A stretch of DNA of 64,000 bases from the NCBI RefSeq assembly GCF_963675965.1, contig NZ_OY780935.1:124001-188000 (forward strand). Reading direction: 5' to 3'. Of this stretch, positions 1 through 8,309 are shown piece after piece; the first letter of the stretch is position 1; each line of letters opens with the position of its first letter. The translations under genes were made by a program, and so were the position numbers. The notes beneath the pieces are model-generated. The model was given only the letters and a program-made list of their open reading frames with translations, was not told where the DNA came from and ran no database searches. Source of the stretch: an uncultured Celeribacter sp. (GTDB lineage Bacteria > Pseudomonadota > Alphaproteobacteria > Rhodobacterales > Rhodobacteraceae).

Positions 1-43
1 GTTCGCGGTCATCAAGCGTGAGGGGGCGGATGTTCAGTGCCAT
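1..43 (-). CDS. N-terminal fragment of a protein running off the left edge
   Basis: Only the first 14 codons lie in the window (MALNIRPLTLDDRE). A clear ribosome-binding site (AGGACCTCC) precedes the ATG. The pattern 'IRPLTLDDRE' resembles the start of GNAT acetyltransferases, but this is too little to assign a function. Transcription runs leftward out of the window, co-oriented with the next gene. Confidence 0.4.
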   Translation of the reverse strand, partial: MALNIRPLTLDDRE

Positions 44-123
44 ATGCGGAGGTCCTTTTGCGCGACAGCCCCGCAAGGTGGCGTAGCGCGCTCTTGGTTG
101 TGTCGTTTTGACTGTTGGAGCGT

Positions 124-624
124 TTAAAGCCCGGGCACGTTGCACTCGCGGACATAGAGATCCGAAACCGGACGCGAACAGGTCAGTGCTCGCGCATAGG
201 CCATGGCCGCTTCGTCACAGTCCGCGGCAGCCTGGAGGTAGCCCTGACGGGGCGCGGTGCAGGACTGGGGCACGCTTGCTGAGGCCGATGGGCAGGCCGG
301 GGTGACATCTTCAGTGTTGCTATTGGTGGTGCGGCAGGCCCCGCCGGTCCATTCATAGCGACAGGCGGTGTCGAAGAACGTTGGCGTGGCGTCATAGGCG
401 CAGGCGTTGAGTGCGCCGCAGGACGCGCTGTCGGTTGCGGGCAGGGCGCAATCCCGGCTGAGATTGTCGCAGATTTTGACGGTGTTGCAGACCGAGCGCG
501 TGGCGCGGCAGGCACTTTCGGCACGGGCATAGAGCGCATCGCAATCGGGCGCGGCATGAAGCGCACCGCCTTGCAGGGCGCCGGCGGTCAGAGCCAGCGC
601 GAGGATGACGGGTTTGAGATTCAT
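124..624 (-). CDS. Secreted cysteine-rich hypothetical protein (166 aa)
   Basis: The protein starts with a typical signal peptide (residues 1 to about 24, hydrophobic core LALALTAGALQGG, cleavage near LHA-AP). About 14 cysteines are spread through the mature part, suggesting a disulfide-bonded periplasmic or secreted protein. I recognise no family. It lies 39 bp downstream of the MoxR gene on the same strand, so the two may be co-transcribed. Confidence 0.7.
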   Translation of the reverse strand: MNLKPVILALALTAGALQGGALHAAPDCDALYARAESACRATRSVCNTVKICDNLSRDCALPATDSASCGALNACAYDATPTFFDTACRYEWTGGACRTTNSNTEDVTPACPSASASVPQSCTAPRQGYLQAAADCDEAAMAYARALTCSRPVSDLYVRECNVPGL

Positions 625-663
625 ATCCGGTCCTTTGCGATTGGTCGGGCGCCGGATAGGCGG

Positions 664-1506
664 TTAGCGCCGCTGTCCGCGCGCCATGAAGGCGAGACGT
701 TCGAACAGTGCCACATCCTGTTCGTTTTTCAAGAGCGCGCCATGAAGTTTCGGCAGAGCATTTGCACCGTCACGGGCCAGATCTTCGGGGGTCAGGTCTT
801 CGGCCAGAAGCAGTTTCAGCCAATCCAGAACCTCAGAGGTCGAGGGTTTCTTTTTCAGCCCCTGAGTTTCGCGGATCTCATAGAACTGCGTCAGCGCCGT
901 GGTCAGCAGCCGTTCCTTGATGCCGGGGAAATGGACCTCGACGATGGCGCGCATCGTGTCGATGTCGGGAAAGCGGATGTAGTGAAAGAAGCACCGGCGC
1001 AGAAACGCGTCAGGCAGTTCCTTTTCATTGTTGGAGGTGATAATCACCACGGGGCGCTGTTTGGCGGTGACGGTTTCGCCGGTTTCGTAGACATGGAAGG
1101 CCATCTTGTCGAGTTCCTGCAGCAGGTCGTTGGGGAATTCGATGTCTGCCTTATCCACCTCGTCGATCAGCAAGACAACCTTCTGGTCGGCTTCGAAGGC
1201 CTGCCAGAGTTTGCCTTTTTTGATGTAGTGACGCACGTTCTCGACACGGGGATCGCCCAATTGGCTGTCGCGCAGTCGCGACACCGCGTCGTATTCGTAA
1301 AGGCCCTGCTGGGCGCGGGTGGTGGATTTGATGTTCCACTCGATCATCTCAAGGCCGAGAGAGGCCGCAACCTGCCGCGCCAGTTCGGTTTTACCGGTGC
1401 CTGGCTCCCCTTTGACCAGCAGGGGGCGTTCCAACGCAATGGCGGCGTTGACGGCCACAGAGAGGTCGGTTGGAGCAATATAACTGTCTGTCGAGGAGAA
1501 TTTCAT
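664..1506 (-). CDS. MoxR-family AAA+ ATPase (280 aa)
   Basis: A Walker A motif (GEPGTGKTEL, about residues 36-45), a Walker B motif (VVLLIDEVDKAD) and the arginine-rich segment 'DAFLRRCFF' identify a MoxR/RavA-type AAA+ ATPase. Family members act as chaperone-like ATPases that insert cofactors or remodel complexes, often with von Willebrand factor A partners; no such partner is adjacent here, although a VWA protein could lie elsewhere. The gene is divergent from dksA. Length is normal for the family. Confidence 0.9.
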   Translation of the reverse strand: MKFSSTDSYIAPTDLSVAVNAAIALERPLLVKGEPGTGKTELARQVAASLGLEMIEWNIKSTTRAQQGLYEYDAVSRLRDSQLGDPRVENVRHYIKKGKLWQAFEADQKVVLLIDEVDKADIEFPNDLLQELDKMAFHVYETGETVTAKQRPVVIITSNNEKELPDAFLRRCFFHYIRFPDIDTMRAIVEVHFPGIKERLLTTALTQFYEIRETQGLKKKPSTSEVLDWLKLLLAEDLTPEDLARDGANALPKLHGALLKNEQDVALFERLAFMARGQRR

Positions 1507-1640
1507 CGGCTTTCGGCCCTTAAAGGATACGCAATGGGCGCGATCATAACAACGCCTCCGAAAGGTTCAACACGGGACAGATTGTGACGTGACATCTGTA
1601 CATAAAAGCGGTAAACGACCCTGCAATTGGAGGGAGCCGA

Positions 1641-2117
1641 ATGGCTGACTATTCGACAGATGCGGCCACCGGCGCAGCAGAGGTGAGCAAGAAGATGAAG
1701 GCTGAGGTTTTTCTGCCTGACGACTATCGTCCCGCTGAGGATGAGCCCTTTATGAATGAGCGTCAGCTGGAATATTTCCGGCGCAAGCTTCTGAACTGGA
1801 AGGCTGAACTTCTCGACGAGGGACGCCATACCATTGAAGGTCTGCAAGACAGCACGCGCAACATTCCCGACATCACGGACCGGGCGTCCGAGGAAACCGA
1901 TCGCGCGCTGGAACTGCGCACGCGGGACCGTCAGCGCAAGCTGGTCGCCAAGATCGATGCGGCGCTGCGTCGAATCGACGAGGGCGAATACGGCTACTGC
2001 GAAGTGACCGGGGAACCGATTTCGCTGAAACGTCTGGATGCGCGTCCGAATGCGACGATGACCCTTGAGGCGCAGGAGCGCCACGAGCGCCGCGAAAAGG
2101 TGCATCGCGGCGACTGA
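1641..2117 (+). CDS. dksA: RNA polymerase-binding transcription factor DksA (158 aa)
   Basis: DksA binds the RNA polymerase secondary channel and, with ppGpp, tunes rRNA, tRNA and stress promoters. The coiled-coil region (NERQLEYFRRKLLNWK onward) and the conserved 'DRASEETDRALELRTRDR' segment are present. The zinc-finger region is degenerate: one cysteine remains (YGYCEVTGEPI) and the second CxxC is replaced by R..A-type residues (LDARPNATM). This is known for alphaproteobacterial DksA. The start ATG follows GGAGGGAG. A strong terminator follows at 2212-2240. Confidence 0.95.
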   Translation: MADYSTDAATGAAEVSKKMKAEVFLPDDYRPAEDEPFMNERQLEYFRRKLLNWKAELLDEGRHTIEGLQDSTRNIPDITDRASEETDRALELRTRDRQRKLVAKIDAALRRIDEGEYGYCEVTGEPISLKRLDARPNATMTLEAQERHERREKVHRGD

Positions 2118-2211
2118 TGCGGTGGCCGGCCCTGCGCGTTGTAGGGCTTGTCTGCGGCATTCTATGCAAGTGACATTATGCGCGGGTGACATTGCGCGAC
2201 GTGCTATGGCA

Positions 2212-2240
2212 AACACCGGGGGAAGCCCCGGTGTTTTTCT
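2212..2240 (+). terminator. Rho-independent terminator after dksA
   Basis: A 10-bp perfect stem (AACACCGGGG / CCCCGGTGTT) with a GAAG loop is followed by a T-rich run. It ends dksA transcription 95 bp past the stop and lies just before the ribosome-binding site of the monooxygenase gene. Confidence 0.9.
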
Positions 2241-2266
2241 TTGCCGGGCGAGAAAGGAGCTGCAGC

Positions 2267-3433
2267 ATGTTGATCGGACAGGATATTGCCGTTTTGGGCG
2301 GTGGCGTCGCGGGGCTTGCGGTGGCGCAGGCCGTGGCGCTTCACGGCGCCAAGGTCACGCTTTACGAACGCGCCCCTGAGATCACAGAAGTGGGGGCCGG
2401 GCTGCAGATTTCCCCCAATGGCGCGCGGGTTCTGGCCGCGCTGGGCCTTGATGCGCCGGGGCGCGCGATGCGTTCCGAGGGCGTCTGTCTGATGGATGGC
2501 TATACCGGGCGCGAAGTTCTGGCGATGGATTTCAAAACCGCGCGGCCCAAGGATGATTTCCTGCTGATGCATCGCGCCGATCTGATCGCGCTGCTGGAAG
2601 AGGGCGCCCGGGCTGCCGGGGTGACGATCTGCCTGTCGCATGATGTGAGCGCGGTCGAGGGCGATGCCGAAGGCGTCACGCTGCGCTTTGCCAACGGCCG
2701 CAGCGCGCGGCATGAGGTGGTGCTGGGTGCGGACGGGTTGCATTCGGTTCTGCGGCCGATGCTCAACGGACCGGAGAAGCCGTTCTTCACCGGTCAGACC
2801 GCCTGGCGGGCCACCGTGCCGGCGCTGGGGGGCGAGGAGCCGGTGGCGCTGGTGCATATGGCGGCGGGGCGGCATGTGGTCAGCTACCCGTTGCGGGAGG
2901 GACGCCTGATCAACATCGTTGCGGTCGAAGAGCGCCCGGATTGGGTCGAAGAGGGCTGGCATCATCCCGGGGATCCGGTCGAACTGATGACTCATTTCAC
3001 CAATTTCTGCCCCGGTGTCAAAGGGCTGTTGTCGCGGGCTGAAACCGTGTCACGCTGGGGGCTGTTCCGGCATCCTGTGGCCGAGACATGGCATTCGGAA
3101 CGGACCGCGATTCTGGGCGATGCGGCGCATCCGACGCTGCCGTTTCTGGCGCAGGGCGCAAATATGGCACTGGAAGACGCCTGGGTGCTGGCAACCTGTC
3201 TGGCACAGTTGCCGCTGGAGCAGGCTTTGCCCGCCTATCAGGCGCGGCGGCGCAACCGGGTGGTGCGGGTGATCGAAGCGGCCAATGGCAATGCCCGCAA
3301 TTACCATCTGAAAGGGCTGACACGGGTTGCCGGACATCTGGCCTTGCGGCTGGGCGGGCGGATTGCCCCGCGCGTGCCGTTTGAGAAATTTTCCTGGCTT
3401 TACGATTACGATGTGACCGGGCCACAGGCCTGA
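2267..3433 (+). CDS. FAD-dependent monooxygenase, salicylate-hydroxylase-like (388 aa)
   Basis: The N-terminal Rossmann motif for FAD (IAVLGGGVAGLAVA), the motif LGADGLHSVLR (DG motif) and the second FAD motif AILGDAAHPTLPFLAQGANMALED identify a class A flavoprotein monooxygenase (UbiH/salicylate hydroxylase family). These use NAD(P)H and O2 to hydroxylate aromatic substrates; the substrate here cannot be told. I choose the ATG at 2267 because AAAGGAG lies just upstream, rather than the in-frame upstream starts that overlap the dksA terminator. It stands alone between terminators. Confidence 0.85.
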   Translation: MLIGQDIAVLGGGVAGLAVAQAVALHGAKVTLYERAPEITEVGAGLQISPNGARVLAALGLDAPGRAMRSEGVCLMDGYTGREVLAMDFKTARPKDDFLLMHRADLIALLEEGARAAGVTICLSHDVSAVEGDAEGVTLRFANGRSARHEVVLGADGLHSVLRPMLNGPEKPFFTGQTAWRATVPALGGEEPVALVHMAAGRHVVSYPLREGRLINIVAVEERPDWVEEGWHHPGDPVELMTHFTNFCPGVKGLLSRAETVSRWGLFRHPVAETWHSERTAILGDAAHPTLPFLAQGANMALEDAWVLATCLAQLPLEQALPAYQARRRNRVVRVIEAANGNARNYHLKGLTRVAGHLALRLGGRIAPRVPFEKFSWLYDYDVTGPQA

Positions 3434-3485
3434 GCTGCATATGGTGCGCCCGGATATGAGTATTTGGGCAGCAAAGGAAACGCAC

Positions 3486-3519
3486 AGCGCCGCGTCCCCG
3501 TGACAGGGACGGCGGCGCT
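3486..3519. terminator. Bidirectional hairpin terminator between monooxygenase and tpiA
   Basis: A GC-rich inverted repeat (AGCGCCGC-GTCCC paired with GGGAC-GGCGGCGCT) sits between two convergent genes. On the minus strand it is followed by a moderately T-rich stretch, so it most likely ends tpiA and may also serve the monooxygenase gene. Confidence 0.6.
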
Positions 3520-3539
3520 GCGGTTTCAGGCAGAAGGTA

Positions 3540-4286
3540 TCAGGCGGCTTCGAGCGCGGTCACGATGCCAGAGAAATCGGCGGCCTTGAGAGAGGCGCCG
3601 CCCACCAGTGCCCCGTCGACATTGGACGTGGCAAAGATTTCGGAGGCATTGCCGGGTTTCACCGAGCCGCCGTAGAGCAGGGGAATGTCGTCGGCAGCCG
3701 CACCAAAGCGTTTGGTCAGCGTGGCGCGGATGTCGTCGTGGACTTCGGCGATTTGCTCGATGGTTGGTACCTTGCCGGTACCAATGGCCCAGACCGGTTC
3801 ATAGGCGATGACCAGCTTGGCCGGATCGGCCGAGGCGGGCAGGGAGCCTTCGACCTGTGCGCGGATCAGCGTCAGAGTTTCACCGGCTTCGCGTTGCTCC
3901 AGCGTTTCGCCAACGCAGACCACGGCGATCAGGCCGCCGGCAAGCGCGGCTTCGGTCTTGGCTGCGACGGTTTCGTTGGTTTCAAAGTGATCCGTGCGGC
4001 GTTCGGAGTGGCCCAGGATTACATAGCTTGCGCCAGAATCTACGAGCATTTCGGCGGAAATATCGCCGGTATGTGCGCCGGAGGCGGCCATATGGCAATC
4101 CTGTCCGCCGGTCGCCACCGCCGTGCCGTTCAGAACGGCGGCCATGCCCGAGACCAATGTGGCCGGGGGGCACAGAAGGATGTCGACGGAGGGGCTGGGG
4201 AACATGTCGGCCAATGTCTTGGCTTCGGCAAGGCTGGTTTTGAGCCCGTTCATTTTCCAGTTACCTGCTGCGAGTTTGCGTGCCAT
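3540..4286 (-). CDS. tpiA: Triosephosphate isomerase (248 aa)
   Basis: This glycolytic and gluconeogenic enzyme interconverts dihydroxyacetone phosphate and glyceraldehyde 3-phosphate. All hallmark motifs are present: the substrate lysine in GNWKMNG near the N-terminus, the catalytic histidine in GHSERR, the catalytic glutamate in AYEPVWAIGTGK with the flexible loop, and the phosphate-binding YGGSVKPGNA. Length is normal (about 250). The ATG at 4286 is preceded by a GGAG-type site. It is a single-gene unit. Confidence 0.97.
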   Translation of the reverse strand: MARKLAAGNWKMNGLKTSLAEAKTLADMFPSPSVDILLCPPATLVSGMAAVLNGTAVATGGQDCHMAASGAHTGDISAEMLVDSGASYVILGHSERRTDHFETNETVAAKTEAALAGGLIAVVCVGETLEQREAGETLTLIRAQVEGSLPASADPAKLVIAYEPVWAIGTGKVPTIEQIAEVHDDIRATLTKRFGAAADDIPLLYGGSVKPGNASEIFATSNVDGALVGGASLKAADFSGIVTALEAA

Positions 4287-4417
4287 GGGCCTCTCCTGAG
4301 TTGTGTCGTGATCACTGTGTTGGCCGCATCATTGCAGCCTCTGTCCGACAGTCAAGCATCGGCTTGGGCGTGTGGCTCTGATGCAGCGCAAGTTGCGGGA
4401 AACTTTGGCGGAACCGC

Positions 4418-4738
4418 TCAGCGGGCCGCGATGGCGTCAAGCGTGCGCCGAGCCCAGTCGCAGGCCAGCTCCGGATCGTCCAGCGCGGGGTCGGGCAGGG
4501 TCCAATAGTGCATGCCGCGCCCGTCTGCGGTGGCAAATTTATGTGATCCCGCAGCATCAAGGGCTGCGGCGAGTGTTCCCTGCGTCTTGAGGTAAATCTC
4601 GCCGTCTGAGGACAGGATGGCAAAGATCTGGCCGTCGCAACAAATCGACAGGCCGCCCATCATCTTGCGGTGGCTGATCTGTCCCAAAGGGTCAAAAAGA
4701 TCATGGACGAAGGCGATCTCTTCGTCTGAGACGGGCAT
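4418..4738 (-). CDS. TfoX N-terminal domain protein (106 aa)
   Basis: The sequence contains the TfoX_N signature (ISHRKMMGGLSICCDGQIFAI) with a two-cysteine 'ICCDG' segment. It is a stand-alone N-terminal domain, common in alphaproteobacteria; the function is not settled. Its ATG shares one base with the stop codon of the upstream IscA-like gene, so the two are translationally coupled. Confidence 0.85.
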   Translation of the reverse strand: MPVSDEEIAFVHDLFDPLGQISHRKMMGGLSICCDGQIFAILSSDGEIYLKTQGTLAAALDAAGSHKFATADGRGMHYWTLPDPALDDPELACDWARRTLDAIAAR

Positions 4739-5103
4739 TATTTGCCCGCACTCAGGCTTTCGTCGAACTTGATACTCTCACCGCAGCCGCAGGCATCCAC
4801 GACGTTGGGGTTGCGGAATTTGAAACCGGATTCGAGCAGCGAGATTTCATAGTCGATTTCCGTGCCGAAGAGGAACATCTGCGCCATCGGGGCGATCATC
4901 ACCCGCGCACCCTCCTGTTCCACGACCTCATCCATCGGATCAATCTCCGACACGTAGTCCATGGTATACTCCATGCCCGCGCAGCCACCTTTCTTGATGC
5001 CGATGCGCAGACCCTGCGAGCCGTCTTTCGCCATCAGCTTGGCGATTTGGGTCGCCGCTGCGGGTGTGAGGGTCACAGCTTGTTTTCCGGGAATGCCGAA
5101 CAT
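4738..5103 (-). CDS. A-type iron-sulfur cluster carrier, HesB/IscA/SufA family (121 aa)
   Basis: The three conserved cysteines of A-type Fe-S carriers are present: C in KKGGCAGMEYTMDY and the C-terminal pair in DACGCGES. The protein delivers Fe-S clusters to apoproteins in the cytosol. It lies outside a suf operon, upstream of the TfoX-N gene with a one-base overlap. Whether it matches SufA, IscA or ErpA best cannot be decided by eye. Confidence 0.9.
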   Translation of the reverse strand: MFGIPGKQAVTLTPAAATQIAKLMAKDGSQGLRIGIKKGGCAGMEYTMDYVSEIDPMDEVVEQEGARVMIAPMAQMFLFGTEIDYEISLLESGFKFRNPNVVDACGCGESIKFDESLSAGK

Positions 5104-5127
5104 GTGGAAATCTCCTTTGTTCGCAAT

Positions 5128-5889
5128 CTAGGGTGTTATCGCCCCGATCTCAAGGAGTGGCAGCCCATTGAGCGTGCGCAGCAGGCCCATTGTGATCAGC
5201 GAGACGGCAATCGCCCAGCCGAAAGAGGCCAATGTGCCGATGATGACATATTCCGCCTTCGCGTTGTCGGAGGTGGCGTCAAAGCGCAGGATGGATTTTG
5301 CCGCAATTAGAAAGCCGATGCCGCCGGGGTGGCCGGCGAAGATCAGCAGGAAAATCAGCCCGCGCTCCAGCAGGCCGATTTTCATCCCGCCACTGGGCAA
5401 GCTGCTGTCTGTGGTGTCCTGCATGGCCGTCACATAGGGGGCCATCAGCTTGCCCACGGCAAAACCGCCCGCGCGGGTGGCAAAGATGCCCCCGGCGATC
5501 AGCGCCATCACGGGCGGCAACCAGTCGGTTGTTTCAAACCAGCCCCCCGCCCAGACACCGTTGTGCCAAAGCTGCGGCGCATAGGCGGCCAGCGCCAAAA
5601 GGCTGGCCAGATGCGCCAGCTGGTCGGTCAGATAGGGCATCAGCCCGTCCCGCACCCCATGGCGGATGGCAAAGGTCTTGATCGTGTCGAGGCTCAGATG
5701 CAGTCCGGCCAGCGCCAAGAGCGGCCAACCGCCCCATGTGCCCAGCGCGCCGACCATGCACAGCCAAACAACGGCAGCGTGCAGCAGCAGGGTGCCGGCC
5801 TTGTCCTTGGTTGCCACCATGCGGTCGGTCTGAAAGACGTAATCGGCCAGCACATGGGCCAGAAAGAGCGCCGCAAGGGTTTCAGCCAT
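5128..5889 (-). CDS. DUF3307 integral membrane protein (253 aa)
   Basis: The N-terminus (LFLAHVLADYVFQTDRMVATKD) matches DUF3307 membrane proteins, with several predicted transmembrane helices across the length. It overlaps the SatD-like gene by 8 bp (its start lies inside the 3' end of that gene), so they form an operon. DUF3307 proteins are often found next to SatD-like genes; the joint function is unknown to me. Confidence 0.75.
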   Translation of the reverse strand: MAETLAALFLAHVLADYVFQTDRMVATKDKAGTLLLHAAVVWLCMVGALGTWGGWPLLALAGLHLSLDTIKTFAIRHGVRDGLMPYLTDQLAHLASLLALAAYAPQLWHNGVWAGGWFETTDWLPPVMALIAGGIFATRAGGFAVGKLMAPYVTAMQDTTDSSLPSGGMKIGLLERGLIFLLIFAGHPGGIGFLIAAKSILRFDATSDNAKAEYVIIGTLASFGWAIAVSLITMGLLRTLNGLPLLEIGAITP

Positions 5890-6550
5890 GCTCGGCCTCC
5901 GGATCTGCTGGGGTGTCCGCAGCTTCCAGCGTTTTCAGCGCGTCACGCAGCACCTGATAGCCAGCGGCTTCCAGCGATTTGGTGACAGATTGCCGAGATT
6001 TGCCCAGCGCCTTGGCGATATCCGTGTAATGGGGTGGCGTGCCGGGGGAGAGAAACGGCAGGATTGCGCTGGCCTGTGGCGGGGTCCAGCCTTGCGAAAT
6101 ATAGTCCGCCAGCAAGGTGGTGGCCTGTAAGGCGCCGCCGCTGGCGTGTTGCAGTCGTTCGCCAAGGCTCAGCAGTTTGATCATATCGAGCGCATCCCCT
6201 GAGGCCACGAAGACCTCTGCGGTTTCCTCATTCAGATCCGGGCCGATGTCTTCGGGGGCCTCGCCTTCAGCCAGGCCGATGTAGCTGTCGAAATCTTCGC
6301 CTTCGGCCCTTAACGCCGCGCGAAAGCACAGTGCGGCGCGCAACGCGTATTTCGGCTCGGGCAGGGCGACCTGCCAGCCATCCCCGCGGTGGCGGGTGAA
6401 GTGCAGGCTGCGCCCGCCTGCCCAGTCGGCTTGCAGCGCGGCGCAGTCTTCCAGCGCGCGGAAGGCGCGTTCGACTTTTGCCGGACCAAGCCCGGTGGAG
6501 TTGACGAGATCGCCGGTGAGGACGGCTATGGTGCGGCTTTGTTGGGTCAT
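5882..6550 (-). CDS. SatD-like protein with C-terminal helix-turn-helix (222 aa)
   Basis: The N-terminal part (IAVLTGDLVNSTGLGPAKV, then SLHFTRHRGDGWQVALP) matches the SatD family. The C-terminus contains a helix-turn-helix (DIAKALGKSRQSVTKSLEAAGY), so DNA binding is likely. The ATG at 6550 has no recognisable Shine-Dalgarno; on the coding strand a -35 (TTGCAT) and a -10 (TAAAAT), 16 bp apart, end a few bases before the start, which suggests a leaderless mRNA. The promoter lies inside a four-copy repeat array, suggesting autoregulation (inference). Confidence 0.7.
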   Translation of the reverse strand: MTQQSRTIAVLTGDLVNSTGLGPAKVERAFRALEDCAALQADWAGGRSLHFTRHRGDGWQVALPEPKYALRAALCFRAALRAEGEDFDSYIGLAEGEAPEDIGPDLNEETAEVFVASGDALDMIKLLSLGERLQHASGGALQATTLLADYISQGWTPPQASAILPFLSPGTPPHYTDIAKALGKSRQSVTKSLEAAGYQVLRDALKTLEAADTPADPEAEHG

Positions 6551-6552
6551 TG

Positions 6553-6662
6553 TGCAATCATTTTAGGATGCGAAACATAAAATGCAACTATTTTAGTATG
6601 CATATTAATTTTCGCAGCCAATTTATGTTGCGTAATCACTATTGCATCCTTTTGAGGGTGCG
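6553..6662. promoter_or_regulatory. Four phased 20-bp operator-like repeats upstream of the SatD-like gene
   Basis: Four related 20-bp units begin at 6553, 6583, 6613 and 6643, an exact 30-bp period (about three helical turns). Each begins YGCA, ends TGCR, and has an AT-rich core close to ATTTTAG, so each unit is itself weakly palindromic. The 10-bp spacers are AT-rich. The array fills the gap between the LysR gene end and the SatD-like start and overlaps the predicted promoter. Confidence 0.75.
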
Positions 6663-6677
6663 TTTTCCGTTCTGTGG

Positions 6678-7514
6678 TCATGCGAAGCGTTCGGGTGCGG
6701 TCAGTATCTGTGCCAGCCCGTCCAGTGCGGCGCGCACTGGCGGATCGTGACGGGCATCGTGGTGGCAAACCAGCCATTCGTCATGAGTGAGCGCGGCAAT
6801 AGGCGGGGTCACTTGTATCAGCCCGGACATGTCACGCCCGGCAAAGATGGGCAGCAGGACGCGCCCGATCCCGGCCTCAGCCATGTCGCAGACTGCGCGC
6901 GCATCCGAGGCGGACGCAATGATCTCCCCGGGATGATGTGCTCGCAGCCAGCGCTCTGACGGGGTGGTTGCCAGCCCCTCTTGCAAGGTGACATAGCCGC
7001 GGATGTCGGGCGTTTTGGCGAAGGCGGCATAGTGCAGGGTGCCAAGCTTGCGACCGGCGAGCCAGCTTTGGTCCGGGCGGCGGTTGCGAATGCCGATATC
7101 GGCCTCGCGCCGGGCGATGTCGATATCGGCGTTGGAGGCCAGAAGGGATGGACGCCAGAGGCACTCCGGGGTCCAGATCTGTGGCAAATGGCGTGCAATG
7201 TAGCGTGATGTCCAGCGTCCTGCCGTGATCCGCACCTCCGGCTGGGAGGTGTCCAGTTGAAAGCGGTTCAGGCGGCTGATGGCCTCGCGCAGCGGGGCTG
7301 CGAGTTGCAGCAGAGCGCGCCCGTCTGCCGTCAGCGTATAGCCCCGTGCGCCGCGTTCGAACAGGTGCTTGCCCAGACTGCGTTCCAGCGTCGCCATGCG
7401 GCGCGACAGGGTAGGCAGAGAGGTGCCGGTGGCTTTCTCTGCGCCAGACAGGCCGCCGGCATCGGCCACGGCCAAGAACAGGCGATAGTCGTCCAGTCGC
7501 GGTTCATCTTTCAA
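6678..7514 (-). CDS. LysR-family transcriptional regulator (278 aa)
   Basis: An N-terminal winged helix-turn-helix typical of LysR proteins is visible (DDYRLFLAVADAGGLSGAEK, then SLPTLSRRMATLERSLG), followed by a periplasmic-binding-like effector domain. Length is slightly short for the family (about 300). It has a run of small genes on both sides and no obvious divergent target except possibly the short reading frame at 7615. Effector unknown. Confidence 0.88.
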   Translation of the reverse strand: MKDEPRLDDYRLFLAVADAGGLSGAEKATGTSLPTLSRRMATLERSLGKHLFERGARGYTLTADGRALLQLAAPLREAISRLNRFQLDTSQPEVRITAGRWTSRYIARHLPQIWTPECLWRPSLLASNADIDIARREADIGIRNRRPDQSWLAGRKLGTLHYAAFAKTPDIRGYVTLQEGLATTPSERWLRAHHPGEIIASASDARAVCDMAEAGIGRVLLPIFAGRDMSGLIQVTPPIAALTHDEWLVCHHDARHDPPVRAALDGLAQILTAPERFA

Positions 7515-7614
7515 TTCTGAAAGTATCCTTTTGGCTGCCCTCAGTATTTTGAGAAATTCCTTAAGGGTATTCTGGCTTCAGTTTTCAATATTGCAAGTCA
7601 GGGGGGGTGCTGTG

Positions 7615-7815
7615 ATGGCGTTTTTTCCGATTAACCTGCCGAAAATCGAGCCTCAATATGAAAGCCACTATCGTCTGGAGGTGGCAGGCTATGAGGCCGC
7701 TTTGCAGGTCCATAAGGGGCCTTGGTGGAGACTGGGGCGCCAGTTGGCGTGTTGGTGCTCGCGGCGAAGGGCCTCAACAGAAAAGCGGCCGCAAAGGGCC
7801 GCTTTTGAACGCTGA
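7615..7815 (+). CDS. Possible small protein (66 aa), doubtful
   Basis: A short reading frame starting MAFFPINLPKIEPQYE runs divergently from the LysR gene. It has only a weak ribosome-binding site, and its last codons run through a terminator hairpin, giving an Arg-rich tail. It may be a real LysR-linked small gene or just open sequence. No family recognised. Confidence 0.25.
   Translation: MAFFPINLPKIEPQYESHYRLEVAGYEAALQVHKGPWWRLGRQLACWCSRRRASTEKRPQRAAFER
7781..7806. terminator. Perfect 10-bp hairpin terminator
   Basis: AAAAGCGGCC pairs with GGCCGCTTTT around a 6-base loop. The A/T ends make it work in both directions; it lies downstream of the minus-strand sufT-like gene and at the end of the doubtful plus-strand frame. 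Confidence 0.85.
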
Positions 7816-7845
7816 ACAGCGTGTCAGGACGTGCAGAGATATGGC

Positions 7846-8208
7846 TTACATAAAACCGAGTTCTAGACGGGCTTCGTCCGACATCATTTCCATGCCCCAG
7901 GGCGGATTCCATGTCAGTTCGACATCCACCTGTTTGACCCCCGGTAGCGGCTCGATTGCATCGGCCACCCAGCCCGGCATTTCCCCGGCCACAGGGCAGC
8001 CCGGTGCGGTCAGGGTCATCAGGACGAGAACCTCGTTTTCATCGTTGATCTCAATCGTGTAGACGAGACCGAGGTCATAGATGTTGACCGGGATTTCCGG
8101 GTCGTAAACCGTGCGGCAGGCTTCGACGACCGCCTCGTGCAGCGGGTGATCCGTGCTTGACGGCTTGATCAGCGGTGTGCCCTCGACGGGATTTGCCTCT
8201 TCGGTCAT
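7846..8208 (-). CDS. sufT: SufT-like MIP18/DUF59 Fe-S assembly protein (120 aa)
   Basis: The MIP18-family signature is clear: TVYDPEIPVNIYDLGLVY, the reactive cysteine in LTAPGCPVAGEMPGW, and the C-terminal ELTWNPPW. Such proteins help mature Fe-S proteins, and SufT variants are linked to the SUF system. Here it is a single gene with its own terminator and not in a suf operon. The symbol follows family convention and is not proven. Confidence 0.85.
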   Translation of the reverse strand: MTEEANPVEGTPLIKPSSTDHPLHEAVVEACRTVYDPEIPVNIYDLGLVYTIEINDENEVLVLMTLTAPGCPVAGEMPGWVADAIEPLPGVKQVDVELTWNPPWGMEMMSDEARLELGFM

Positions 8209-8309
8209 CTCTCGCGTTCTCCTATTTCCGACTGTTCATATAGGGAATGCGGGCGGGCGCGTCCAGAGGGCGCAGCCCGCAGGGCGTGCAATGCAGCTTG
8301 CATGGGTCT

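Noticed and set aside
4312..4623. Minus-strand Pro-rich frame beside the TfoX-N gene
   Set aside because: Overlaps a recognisable gene in another frame; composition is that of a shadow frame.
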